This document shows positions 8,403 to 17,313 of a stretch of 30,034 nt of DNA, one piece after another; within the stretch, counting starts at the first letter, position 1, and each line of letters begins with the position of its first letter. Origin of the DNA: JAISST01 sp050434145 (lineage in GTDB: Bacteria > Fusobacteriota > Fusobacteriia > Fusobacteriales > Fusobacteriaceae). The position numbers were made by a program, and so were the translations under genes. Below the pieces are notes generated by a model. That model had not been told where the DNA came from, did not search any database, and saw nothing but the letters and a program-made list of their open reading frames with translations. The stretch spans positions 1-30,034 of the forward strand of contig NZ_JBNPVX010000037.1 of assembly GCF_050434145.1 (NCBI RefSeq), written 5' to 3'.

Positions 8403-11400
8403 TTATTTTATTTGGCTAAGTATCATTGGGTCTTTGATCTTATTATCATTAGCAAGCAATTCTATTTTCGAAACTATCTCTGCTGTCCTTGGATCTTCAT
8501 CTAAAAACGGCAGGAAAATTCTACCTCTATGCTGACTCTGTACAGCTAGTATATTTATGCTTCCCTTCCCGATCATTTGTACCATTCCACTTCCAAGATG
8601 TACATTATATTCTCCAATTTTTCCTGTGATTTTAGCAAAATTTCCCTCTATTTTTACATTGGATAATTTCATCAATCTAATAGTTTCTCCGATTAGTATT
8701 TTTCTCATTTCCACTGTAGAATGACTTGTCTCAGGATCTACTCCACCTACATGAGCAATACTTACTACCAGATCTATATCTCTCATTACTTCTGAAAATA
8801 ACACTGGGTTTAGTTTTTCTAATTGGATATTTTCTCGTGTTTCACGGTTGAAAAATTCTACAGTCTCAAGTGTTGGGGCTTCTATATCTGCTGGAGAAAA
8901 CCAATCTGCCATTGCATACATTCTAGCTATTACATTTTCTTTAAAATTTACTTTTTGTAATCCTTCATCATGATAGATATTCCAACCTCTTGATTTTAAT
9001 AAAGCTACCGTTTTTTGTGGTTGTATTTGATGCCCTGCATATCTTCTAGAAATTGTTTTTTCTGACTTTTCATCTTCGTTTACTGTGTATAACTCTCTGA
9101 AAATTTGTTTAAATGGTTGTATTAATTTCTTATCAAACAAATATTTCTGATACTCACTCCATACTTTAATTTCTTTTAAATCATAAGAATGGGCAACCAT
9201 TAATGTATCACTATCTTTCATAGCAGAGGTTTTTCCATCATAATTCAACAATCCTTTTGATACTACAAAACCTGTTTTTTTACCTGATATAAATACTAGC
9301 TTTTTCATTATCCCATTAATTACTGGATGATTTATCAATGCTTTTATTTCTTTCCATTGAAATTCAGATCGAAGTACCATTGCATTTTCAAAGCTAACTC
9401 TTGCTCTGCTGTATTGATCCTTCAAAGATTTCTTCACTTCTGCTAATTCCAATAAATATTTATCTTTTTTTATTTTAATTGGAGTCGTTTTAAGTATTTT
9501 ATCATCTTTTTTGATCAGTATTTCACTCAATCCATCTGTATCCACTTCAAGCAATACTATATACTCATCCACTTTTCTCTCTTCAAAATATACTGATATA
9601 GTCTCTAATTTCAATGTTTCCATCTTCCATGTAAATATATTAATATCATCATATCCAAGATTACGAGCTAGATTTCCCAAAGATATGTTAGAAGCTTTCT
9701 TTTCACTTTCTCTTCTTTGTGCACCAAATTCTCTACTAGATTTTAAAAACTTATGGATAAATTCATAACGTTTTAATGCTTCTTCTTCTGGTTTCTTACC
9801 TAGTGGAATCAAGCCATAAGAAAGTAACTTATCTTTGTTACGTTTATCCATTATTTCTTTTTCCAAGTCCCTAGCTTTTAATTTACCCAATACCGCATCA
9901 GCAAATAATTGACCACGACGATGAGTGCTTCCACCACTTATATATTTTGAACTATCATAAAATAATTCAAATCTTTTGGCTCCAAGATCCTTATATGTTT
10001 TATTAAACCAGTTTATATCAAAAGCCCCATCTTGAAAATCCACACGAGATATAGGAGAAAATGGAGCTATTTCTGATTGATTTTCTGATGATACACTATC
10101 ACTTGTATGTGCGTGAAAGTACCAAATAGCACTTTTTACACCTTTCCAACCAAGATAATTCTCCAGATAATCTGACCAAGCTGGTGCATACATTACTGCT
10201 TCTATAAGTCTTTCATCAGAAATTTTACCTTTTACAGCTTTTTTAAATTTGGCAAATGTATCATCTTCTTTTGGAAGACAGGTCTTCAAGAGAGAAGACA
10301 GTACTTCTTTTTTAGTATAAGTACTTCCCCATAAATACCCTCTTGCAAATGTTTCTTTCCCCAAAGCCAAAAGTATATTGACAAAATGATCTATTCCATA
10401 ATGAACTTTTATATTCTTGGCCATTTCACTTACATCTGTCTGAGTATCCCCACGTTTCATCTCTATCTCAATCACGCGCTCCACTACATTCTCTGTAACA
10501 ATTTTAATACATGGATATTCCTCAAAATCTTTAATTTTTTCTTTATGTGCCTTAGATGTGTATACATTCATTTTTTGTTTTGGATTTACATTAAAAAATG
10601 TTCTATATAACTCATTAATAGGTAAAATCTCATTTTCAACAGCTCTTGCAATATCTCTAACATTCAGTTTTAAATAAACCATCTCTTGCAAAGCTCCCAT
10701 TTTATAACTTAATGCAATAGATTTTATGAAATTTTCTGGATTTGTATGAGTATCCTGCTTTCTTGCACTAAAAAATTCTATTTCTTTACTTGATAATAAA
10801 TATGTTGTAATATCTTTTCCATATTTACTTGGATTCATAATATTCTTTTTAAATATTTCAGGATTCTTTTGGTATAATATAAAATCCACCAAAATTGAAT
10901 AAGAATTTTCAAATATCTCATCTGACATATGAAATTTACTATATATATTTAGCATACTATTTATTAAGCTAGAATATTTCACATTCTTAAACCATATTCT
11001 AAATTTAATGTTCTCTTCATCTATTAACTCTTTTTTTAAAAATTTCAAGGCCCATTCCTGATAATTTGGTTTGTATTCCCCTCTATAATCCCCTAAGTAA
11101 TTAATAAAACGTATTTTTAACAATTCTAAAGATGATACCTCTATTGATTTGATAAAATCTGCAATTTCTTCATGTAAAAAATAGTCAGTAAACTTGTCAT
11201 TTAGATTATTTTGTCTTCCAGTCTCATTATTTTCATAAGTAATCATTAGCTGATTGCAGGCACCAAAAATTCTCTCTTGTCTAGATTTATCCCATAGCTT
11301 AATATAAAATACATCATCTTTGTGCTTATCTACAAATTTTACTAATTCTTCTACTATTTTTTCTAGTCTACTTGATTTAATTTTTAAAAACTCTTTTAAA

Positions 11401-13352
11401 ACACCAGTTTCTTTATATTCGATATCAAAATTAGGACGATAATCCCTATCAAATAACCCATATCCATTGTTTTTAGAATATTCATCTGTTGTCTTTTTAG
11501 ATAGTAATTTATCAATAAGTATTTGTCCTTGATCTGTTATCTTTGGCAATTTTTCAACATATTTATTTATATCTTCAGAAGCAATCTCTTCTTTAATCTG
11601 AAGATTTAATAATATATCTAATCCAGCCAAATTTTTATTGGTATCCTTATCACCTACTAATTTATCTACTGTCTCTTTTTTCATTTCCAAAGATTGGGAA
11701 AGTATTAATTCTATTATGCTTTGACGTATTCCACCAGATTTTAATCTTAACAAAGAAGTTATTTTTTCTAATTCTTCTTTATTTAGAGAAACATTCTTCA
11801 ATACTTTTATCACTGCTTCTCTAACTGGGGTGCTTTTGTCATCCAAATATCCAATGATCTTTTCCTTGTCCTTCGGATTTTCAGGATCAAGTAGTAAGCT
11901 TACAATCCAAATACGAATGTTGGAATCAGCTGTTTTAGCTTGCTCCATATATTCCAATATATACTTTTCTTTTCCTAGTGCTGCTACCATATATAACAAT
12001 TCTCTTAGTAAACTTTCACGAGTAAGATTATAATATACCCATTCAAATGGTTTTTGGCTTACAGTATAGCCTTCCTTAGGAATTATAGCTACTTTTTCTA
12101 AAAATAATTTTGCAAGTTTTTCTACTTCCTTTTTATTCTGCAAAAACTTATTTTCTGCAATTTTCTTAAGGAACTCTAATCTTACCATACGATAAAAATA
12201 TAAATTACCTACGACAGAAAGATTTCTTTCTAGATAAGCAAACACATCCATATCCTTTTCATCTATAAATTCCAATGCAAATTCATTTCTTACATCAAGA
12301 CTCTTAAGCATCGACAAAAAATAACCAGCTATTAATTTCTGATGTTTTGTTCCTTGTAAATATTTTCTAAGCAATGGCAATGTCTCATCAGCTTCATGTA
12401 CACCAGTAGCCCATAAAGAAACAAATAGCTCTAAACTATCTTCCGTCTTTAGTGGTTTGTTCCTAGTCTTAAGATTTAAGTAATAATCCATCAATTCCAA
12501 TATTCTTTTCATATGCCTTTGATTATCTGCTTCATATCCTAACCCCATCCAAGTATTAATAGCACGCATACAAGAAGAAAAGCGTATCAAATTATTCTCA
12601 GCTATTACTTTTACTGTTTGCTTTAAAAAGTCTATTGATCCTAGATCTGCACTTTCCAATATCATTTGTCTAATCCCTTCTTGTAACTTTGCAGCAAGAA
12701 GAAGATTCAACAAATCTTTTTGTAGTTCTTTATTTTTACTTTTTATAATAGATCTCGCAATACTGTAAGACATGTTTGCAGTATTATTCTCTGAATAAAG
12801 AATATCTTTTATCAAACCAATAATTTTTTTATTTCCATTATTGAGTTCATAAGCCAATGCTCCTTCAATAGTCCCAATATCTGGTTTATAATAATCCCAT
12901 TTGTTTACATCTGGATTCGTTAAATAATCTTCCACAGAAAAATCTTCAAAATTAAAAAATACTTGCATTATTGGATTTTTTAAGTGTTCTTTGAGATAAG
13001 ATAATTTTTTAGAATGAAGAGAACGTCTGAATAATCCTGTACTATAAGAATTATTCTCAATATTTAACACTATTCCTTCCAATCTTTTTGACCATTTTTT
13101 TGATAATGTCAAATCAAAGAATTCTTTTACACCATTATCTAACACATCTTTAAGAGAAGTTGCATCTTTTAATAAAAAATCAAAAAATTCTTTTTGATAA
13201 TCTTCAAATTTTCCTTCTCTGACTTTAATCACAATAGAAATCAAATCTTTTAATTTCCCTTTCTTAACTTTTCCATTTTTCAACTTTTCCAATAATTCCT
13301 TTGGATAATTTTGATTTTTCTCCTTTAGGCTTTGTTCTTTTTTTATTTCCAT
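8403..13352 (-). CDS. Giant DUF4132 domain protein (MolR/YehI-like)
   Basis: A 1649-residue cytoplasmic protein without signal peptide or membrane segments. The first 1000 residues are almost all helical and contain HEAT-like repeats (for example STPVREAVIKVLKNVSLNKE, then IRQSIIELILSQSLEMKKE). The C-terminal third matches, from memory, the DUF4132 family that includes E. coli YehI/MolR: patterns GKKPEEEALKRYEFIHKFLKSSREFG, WADWFSPADIEAPTLETVEFFNR and HVGGVDPETSHSTVEMR. Function of the family is not established; in E. coli it sits near AAA and VWA genes, none of which occur here. The start has AAGGAGG 6 bases upstream. It is the last gene of a long minus-strand run and follows a structured gap of 333 bases, so it may have its own promoter. 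Family call fairly sure; role unknown. Confidence 0.8.
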   Translation of the reverse strand: MEIKKEQSLKEKNQNYPKELLEKLKNGKVKKGKLKDLISIVIKVREGKFEDYQKEFFDFLLKDATSLKDVLDNGVKEFFDLTLSKKWSKRLEGIVLNIENNSYSTGLFRRSLHSKKLSYLKEHLKNPIMQVFFNFEDFSVEDYLTNPDVNKWDYYKPDIGTIEGALAYELNNGNKKIIGLIKDILYSENNTANMSYSIARSIIKSKNKELQKDLLNLLLAAKLQEGIRQMILESADLGSIDFLKQTVKVIAENNLIRFSSCMRAINTWMGLGYEADNQRHMKRILELMDYYLNLKTRNKPLKTEDSLELFVSLWATGVHEADETLPLLRKYLQGTKHQKLIAGYFLSMLKSLDVRNEFALEFIDEKDMDVFAYLERNLSVVGNLYFYRMVRLEFLKKIAENKFLQNKKEVEKLAKLFLEKVAIIPKEGYTVSQKPFEWVYYNLTRESLLRELLYMVAALGKEKYILEYMEQAKTADSNIRIWIVSLLLDPENPKDKEKIIGYLDDKSTPVREAVIKVLKNVSLNKEELEKITSLLRLKSGGIRQSIIELILSQSLEMKKETVDKLVGDKDTNKNLAGLDILLNLQIKEEIASEDINKYVEKLPKITDQGQILIDKLLSKKTTDEYSKNNGYGLFDRDYRPNFDIEYKETGVLKEFLKIKSSRLEKIVEELVKFVDKHKDDVFYIKLWDKSRQERIFGACNQLMITYENNETGRQNNLNDKFTDYFLHEEIADFIKSIEVSSLELLKIRFINYLGDYRGEYKPNYQEWALKFLKKELIDEENIKFRIWFKNVKYSSLINSMLNIYSKFHMSDEIFENSYSILVDFILYQKNPEIFKKNIMNPSKYGKDITTYLLSSKEIEFFSARKQDTHTNPENFIKSIALSYKMGALQEMVYLKLNVRDIARAVENEILPINELYRTFFNVNPKQKMNVYTSKAHKEKIKDFEEYPCIKIVTENVVERVIEIEMKRGDTQTDVSEMAKNIKVHYGIDHFVNILLALGKETFARGYLWGSTYTKKEVLSSLLKTCLPKEDDTFAKFKKAVKGKISDERLIEAVMYAPAWSDYLENYLGWKGVKSAIWYFHAHTSDSVSSENQSEIAPFSPISRVDFQDGAFDINWFNKTYKDLGAKRFELFYDSSKYISGGSTHRRGQLFADAVLGKLKARDLEKEIMDKRNKDKLLSYGLIPLGKKPEEEALKRYEFIHKFLKSSREFGAQRRESEKKASNISLGNLARNLGYDDINIFTWKMETLKLETISVYFEERKVDEYIVLLEVDTDGLSEILIKKDDKILKTTPIKIKKDKYLLELAEVKKSLKDQYSRARVSFENAMVLRSEFQWKEIKALINHPVINGIMKKLVFISGKKTGFVVSKGLLNYDGKTSAMKDSDTLMVAHSYDLKEIKVWSEYQKYLFDKKLIQPFKQIFRELYTVNEDEKSEKTISRRYAGHQIQPQKTVALLKSRGWNIYHDEGLQKVNFKENVIARMYAMADWFSPADIEAPTLETVEFFNRETRENIQLEKLNPVLFSEVMRDIDLVVSIAHVGGVDPETSHSTVEMRKILIGETIRLMKLSNVKIEGNFAKITGKIGEYNVHLGSGMVQMIGKGSINILAVQSQHRGRIFLPFLDEDPRTAEIVSKIELLANDNKIKDPMILSQIK

Positions 13353-13381
13353 TTATTCCTCCTTGCACAATGTATTTTTTA

Positions 13382-13646
13382 TAAGCCATTACCAAACTAT
13401 TTTTAGTCTTGCAAATTCAACCTTTCATCAACTTTCTAATTCTTGTTTTCTCCCAGCCTCGCTTCGCTCGGCTAGTACTAGTGGAGAAGTGTCTGCGACG
13501 CTTTTTGGGACTTCGTCCCAAACCCTAACAGACTTTGTAATATTCACAAAGGTTTGTAAAAGCAATAAAGAGAAATTTGTATTTCGCAACTGCCTATAAT
13601 ATATTTTTAAGCTGTTAGCAAACTATTTTTAGTCTTGCGAATTCAA
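13382..13646. repeat. Structured element flanked by 39-base direct repeats
   Basis: Two direct repeats, 13382-13420 and 13608-13646, agree at 35 of 39 positions and share an exact core CAAACTATTTTTAGTCTTGC. Between them lies a hairpin-rich, clearly more GC-rich patch: AGCC..GC-TTC-GC..GGCT at 13455-13473, the palindrome CTAGTACTAG near 13472-13481, a perfect 8-bp stem TTTGGGAC-TTC-GTCCCAAA at 13504-13522 enclosed by GTCTG/CAGAC (13491-13495, 13529-13533), and CTTTGT/ACAAAG at 13533-13551. None of the stems is followed by a T-run on either strand. The whole 13353-13685 gap has no credible gene. It resembles a dispersed palindromic repeat or a small non-autonomous element; copy number cannot be judged here. 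Confidence 0.7.
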
Positions 13647-13685
13647 GATTTATCTAGCTTAAACGCCAATTCTATTCCCCTTTTG

Positions 13686-14111
13686 CTACCACATTCTTCC
13701 TGCCAGCATAGTCATTTTTATTAATATAACTTTATCACCATCGAATAACTCCAGTTTTTCATCATAAGTTTTCTCTTCATCATTAACAAAGAGTCTCACC
13801 AGAGTATCATAATATGCTAATAATGCAACTTCTTTAGCTTTATCAATATTTTGTTGTTTTTCATTTTTTCGATCTTCAAAGCTTATTTTTCCATAGTTAT
13901 CTTTATCTTCTATTTCTTTAGTAGTCAAATATTGAAATAAATTTTTATCAATTTCTTTCTTATTATATTTTTCTACATTATCTTCTACCAATTGTGCTAT
14001 TAGATGATTTGTAGTAGAAACAGGGTTTACCAACATCTCTTCTTCTCTAATAAATTGCTTTTTATTGCCAGCAGATTTTACAGACAATAAAATTCTTATT
14101 TTTTCTTTCAT
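13686..14111 (-). CDS. Small protein with possible ubiquitin-like (beta-grasp) outline
   Basis: A 141-residue soluble protein that I do not recognise. The ATG at 14111 is chosen for AAAGGAGA 7 bases upstream; an in-frame ATG 11 codons earlier has none. Predicted order: strand KIRILLSVKS (4-13), strand KQFIREEEMLV (18-28), helix TTNHLIAQLVEDNVEKY (33-49), a charged insert of about 50 residues, strand LVRLFVNDE (104-112), and strand DKVILIKMTMLAGR (126-139). This beta-beta-helix-beta-beta order with a final LxLxxMxxAGR strand resembles ubiquitin-like folds, though it ends in GRMW and not in Gly-Gly. It lies 22 bases after the CdsA-like gene and upstream of DUF4132, so it is likely cotranscribed with the lipid genes. 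The fold is inference only. Confidence 0.7.
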   Translation of the reverse strand: MKEKIRILLSVKSAGNKKQFIREEEMLVNPVSTTNHLIAQLVEDNVEKYNKKEIDKNLFQYLTTKEIEDKDNYGKISFEDRKNEKQQNIDKAKEVALLAYYDTLVRLFVNDEEKTYDEKLELFDGDKVILIKMTMLAGRMW

Positions 14112-14133
14112 ATAGAACTCTCCTTTGAAATTT

Positions 14134-14994
14134 TTATTTTCCATACATATATACCATCAGAAATATAAATGGTGAATTAAACACAAGACTATCCACCCTA
14201 TCTAAAATACCCCCATGTCCTTTGAGAAAGGTCCCAGAATCTTTTATATTGTATCTACGTTTGAAATGTGATATAAAAATATCTCCGCAAAATCCTAATA
14301 TAGAAATAATAATCCCTGACCAAACATGTAGCTCCTTCCAATAAAAACTCTTCATTAATATTATTGTCAAAGTCGTAAGTAATATCCCTCCAAGTACTCC
14401 TTCCAAAGTTTTATTAGGGCTAATTTTAGGTACAATTTTTGTTTTTCCCAAAATACTACCTGTTATATATTGATAGATATCATTTAATTCTATTATCATT
14501 ATATAAAGAATTATTTCTTTAATTCCAAAAGTTTTATTTATTAAATAAGTGATAAAACTTATTAAATAAGCACTTATAAAAATACTGATACACATTTCTT
14601 TTTTTTCTTTCAAAAAATATCCAAATACTAATAATATTACTGGAATAAATAGCAAATATAATCCAAGACAATTTTTATAGATTAAAAAATAATTTATACA
14701 AATAATTATAGCAGAATATATCATGGTATTTCTATAATATTTTATCTGAAAAATATTATAAAATTCTTTAACACATGTAAAAGATATCACACCAAATAGC
14801 CCTAAGAAAGTTACTTTACTCAAAGACCCAATATAAAGTACTCCAATTATCATAATCCAAGTTTTTATTCTCTCACACAGATTAATATATCTTTTATAGC
14901 TAAATTTATTTTTCAATATAAACACAAATCCATAAGAGAATAATGCCAATATTAAGCATGCCAACAATGTAATATTTCTATAATAAATTTCCAT
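14134..14994 (-). CDS. ynbB: CdsA-family phosphatidate cytidylyltransferase homologue (YnbB-like)
   Basis: A 286-residue membrane protein with about eight hydrophobic segments. The CdsA signature is complete: N171-D172, SPNKTLEG at 192-199, GD..ISHFKRRYNIKDSG at 237-254 and GHGGILDRVDSL at 259-270. CdsA enzymes make CDP-diacylglycerol from phosphatidate and CTP. Location directly after a CDP-alcohol phosphatidyltransferase homologue and a hydrolase-methyltransferase fusion matches E. coli ynbB, a CdsA paralogue, so this is more likely a dedicated paralogue than the housekeeping cdsA. The gene starts 14 bases after ynbA with GGGAGA 6 bases before its ATG. Substrate range is inferred. Confidence 0.85.
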   Translation of the reverse strand: MEIYYRNITLLACLILALFSYGFVFILKNKFSYKRYINLCERIKTWIMIIGVLYIGSLSKVTFLGLFGVISFTCVKEFYNIFQIKYYRNTMIYSAIIICINYFLIYKNCLGLYLLFIPVILLVFGYFLKEKKEMCISIFISAYLISFITYLINKTFGIKEIILYIMIIELNDIYQYITGSILGKTKIVPKISPNKTLEGVLGGILLTTLTIILMKSFYWKELHVWSGIIISILGFCGDIFISHFKRRYNIKDSGTFLKGHGGILDRVDSLVFNSPFIFLMVYMYGK

Positions 14995-15008
14995 GGTTTT
15001 TCTCCCGT

Positions 15009-15608
15009 TTATTTCCCACTTCTTAATGATATTTTCACTCTATTGTAAGCAGTTACCACAAGTAAAACCAATCCGATTATTAAAATTATTAATATATATT
15101 TTTCTCCCACTTTTCCATAATATAATAATGATATCAAGCTAACTAATACTGCTCTATCACTTTTACCCATAGGTCCATCATAATGGCGTTTTTGATCTAC
15201 TTGTACACTAATTACTCCCACATATTCAGTCATTATAGAAAGAAAAATAAACAATAGATACATTATTTCTTGTATTCCTATCACTTTGAAAAAACAATAG
15301 AAAAAAACTGTATCAGAAATTATGTCTCCCACTTCATTAAAATATATTCCTAATTTTGTTTTTTTATCAAATTTTGTAGCAATCATACCATCTAATGCAT
15401 TTAATGCCATTCTTTTCAAAAAAAATATTGGTACCAAAAGAAACAACCAAGTATAGTTGTGAAAATAGTCTAGTATTAATGAAAATACTATACTAAAAAT
15501 CATTGTAAAAAGTGTAATTTGATTAGGAGTAATGCCCATATTATTCACTTTTTTGCATATTGGCATAAGTAACTCTTGAAATTTACTTTTCAATTTATAG
15601 ACTGACAT
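15009..15608 (-). CDS. ynbA: CDP-alcohol phosphatidyltransferase homologue with altered motif (YnbA-like)
   Basis: A 199-residue membrane protein with about five or six hydrophobic segments, close to the roughly 200 residues of E. coli YnbA. The CDP-alcohol motif D-x2-D-G-x2-A-R-x8-G-x3-D-x3-D is present but changed: N70-AL-D73-G74-MI-A77-T78, then G87-IYF-N91-EVG-D95. Thus Asn replaces the first and third aspartates and Thr replaces Arg. As I recall E. coli YnbA also has NALDG and LNETGD, so the Asn residues look family-specific and not accidental. Start is uncertain: AAAGGAG lies 14 bases before the ATG at 15608 and only 2 before a GTG at 15620. Its start overlaps the end of ynbC by 14 bases, indicating coupled translation. 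Expected role: head-group transfer or exchange on a CDP-lipid. Confidence 0.82.
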   Translation of the reverse strand: MSVYKLKSKFQELLMPICKKVNNMGITPNQITLFTMIFSIVFSLILDYFHNYTWLFLLVPIFFLKRMALNALDGMIATKFDKKTKLGIYFNEVGDIISDTVFFYCFFKVIGIQEIMYLLFIFLSIMTEYVGVISVQVDQKRHYDGPMGKSDRAVLVSLISLLYYGKVGEKYILIILIIGLVLLVVTAYNRVKISLRSGK

Positions 15609-17313
15609 CTTTATTATCACTGCTCCTTTGGACTAAAGAAACTGTAAAAATACCCTCATTATCCACCAAAATCTCTTTTTTATCATAACCATTATACAAG
15701 AAAATATTATCCAATTCTTGTTGGCTTCTTATTCTCATTATCCAATCTCCAGATCTATGATTGTTCAATACAAAAGCAATTTGCTTTAACTGAGGATGTT
15801 CTGGTTGACCTGTATAGATAATAACCCCGTCTGGTGATATAATTTGTGAAATTCCTTTTATGGTCTGGTCTAACATTTTATTATCACCAAATAATTCAAA
15901 TATCCCCGAAACTATTACAATATCTGGGATAAATTCCAGTTTTTTATAATTTTCTATATCAAAGCAATCAAAATTAGTAAATCTTACATTACACCATTGT
16001 CTACTTTTGATAATCTTTTCTCCAATTTGGATATTTTCTAATTTTATTTCATTAATAACTATTTCTACATCTGGAAATTCCTCTTTTATATCAAATAAAT
16101 AGTTTCCTACTCCACCTGCCACATCTAGTATCTTCAAATCCTTTTTATGTGACGATAAAATCTTTTCTCTTATCAAAGTAAGGAGATTTTTCTTTCGTTC
16201 TCTGATACCTTTCCAACCTGTCTGATTCAAATAAAATTTATCTAATAATTTTCCAACTAAAAACTTTCCACTCGCTTTATTCTTGTATATATAATCAAGA
16301 GACGGACCAGAATCAAATCCATGTGCCAATCCAATGTTCATGCCACCACTTAAGCAACCTAATTTATTTAATGATTTTTTTTGTATTCCAAAAGATATTT
16401 TTTCTAGGGTAGAAATATTTTTTACAATAATAGAATCATATTCTCTTATAGAATCTATGTTTGGTAATATATTTATCTCACTTACTTTGGAATCAAAACT
16501 TTTCATTATAAAATTTTCTATTTTTTCAAAGACTTCATTTCGATTTTCTTCAAAAATGATTCCATGATAAGTATTTTTCAGCATCACAAATTCTTTCAAC
16601 TCAGAAGAAAGATTAACATAAAATATCTTTTGTTCTTTATGAGCAACCACATAATCTTTTTCAGCTGAAAATATCATTGTAGGAATAGAAATAGTAGAAG
16701 CTTTCCTCACCATTCTCTCTCCATAATCTAATACACCTAATAATAACTTTGCATTGATATCCTTTGTAATCAATCTATCTTCATTATACTTCTTTTGTTC
16801 AATCTTATCATGAGTTAATACTTTGGCTTTTACATAACTCGGCACTTTAGATTTATTATGTATTTTTACCATAAGTGAAATGAATTCTTTGGCCAATGGC
16901 ACATACAATCTTATCTTAAAAGCAGGTGCCAAAAGAGCCATACCTGATATCTTTGGAGTATAATAATTTACCCAAGTAGTAGCTATTACACCACCTATAC
17001 TATTGGCAACTATAAATATATTTTTTTCATCTATTTGATATTCATTTTTTATATGTCTAATAAAATATTCTAAATCCCTTACGTAATCCATAAATACTGG
17101 TGAACTTTCTATTTCTGTATAGCCATGACCTCTCAAGTCATAAGAAAATACATTGTATAATCTAAATTTCTCATTATTCGCAAAATCATCCAGTCTCTCA
17201 GAATGTTCATGTCCTCTGTGAATTACTACAATAGTTTTTTTATTTTTATCATAATTCCATGACCTATAGAAAATATTTTTTTCATCAAAACTGGTAAAAT
17301 AATTTGTTTTCAT
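15595..17313 (-). CDS. ynbC: Alpha/beta hydrolase fused to SAM methyltransferase (YnbC-like)
   Basis: A 572-residue cytoplasmic fusion. Residues 1-275 form an alpha/beta hydrolase: HRGHEHSER (32-40) as oxyanion region, YDLRGHGYTE (58-67), nucleophile elbow A103-N-S105-I-G107, acid D220 in SAEKD and histidine H250 in YHGII, so the Ser-Asp-His triad is intact, as in monoglyceride-lipase-like enzymes. A linker with GLAHGFDSGPSLDYIYKN (328-345) leads to a class I methyltransferase with SAM motif ILDVAGGVGNY (395-405). The arrangement and length match E. coli YnbC. It begins in an ATGA overlap with the SDR gene and overlaps ynbA at its end. Likely acts on a lipid or lysolipid; the methyl acceptor is unknown. 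Confidence 0.85.
   Translation of the reverse strand: MKTNYFTSFDEKNIFYRSWNYDKNKKTIVVIHRGHEHSERLDDFANNEKFRLYNVFSYDLRGHGYTEIESSPVFMDYVRDLEYFIRHIKNEYQIDEKNIFIVANSIGGVIATTWVNYYTPKISGMALLAPAFKIRLYVPLAKEFISLMVKIHNKSKVPSYVKAKVLTHDKIEQKKYNEDRLITKDINAKLLLGVLDYGERMVRKASTISIPTMIFSAEKDYVVAHKEQKIFYVNLSSELKEFVMLKNTYHGIIFEENRNEVFEKIENFIMKSFDSKVSEINILPNIDSIREYDSIIVKNISTLEKISFGIQKKSLNKLGCLSGGMNIGLAHGFDSGPSLDYIYKNKASGKFLVGKLLDKFYLNQTGWKGIRERKKNLLTLIREKILSSHKKDLKILDVAGGVGNYLFDIKEEFPDVEIVINEIKLENIQIGEKIIKSRQWCNVRFTNFDCFDIENYKKLEFIPDIVIVSGIFELFGDNKMLDQTIKGISQIISPDGVIIYTGQPEHPQLKQIAFVLNNHRSGDWIMRIRSQQELDNIFLYNGYDKKEILVDNEGIFTVSLVQRSSDNKDVSL

Noticed and set aside
13504..13522. Rho-independent terminator upstream of DUF4132
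   Set aside because: The stem is good, but no T-run follows it on either strand.
13363..13599. A 78-codon plus-strand frame across the hairpin patch
   Set aside because: It has no ribosome site and simply runs through the palindromic repeats and the divergent start of DUF4132; the apparent protein is low-complexity Ser/Thr/Ala translation of the repeat.
13382..13646. Direct repeats as a CRISPR remnant
   Set aside because: Only two copies, with a spacer of nearly 190 bases and no cas genes.
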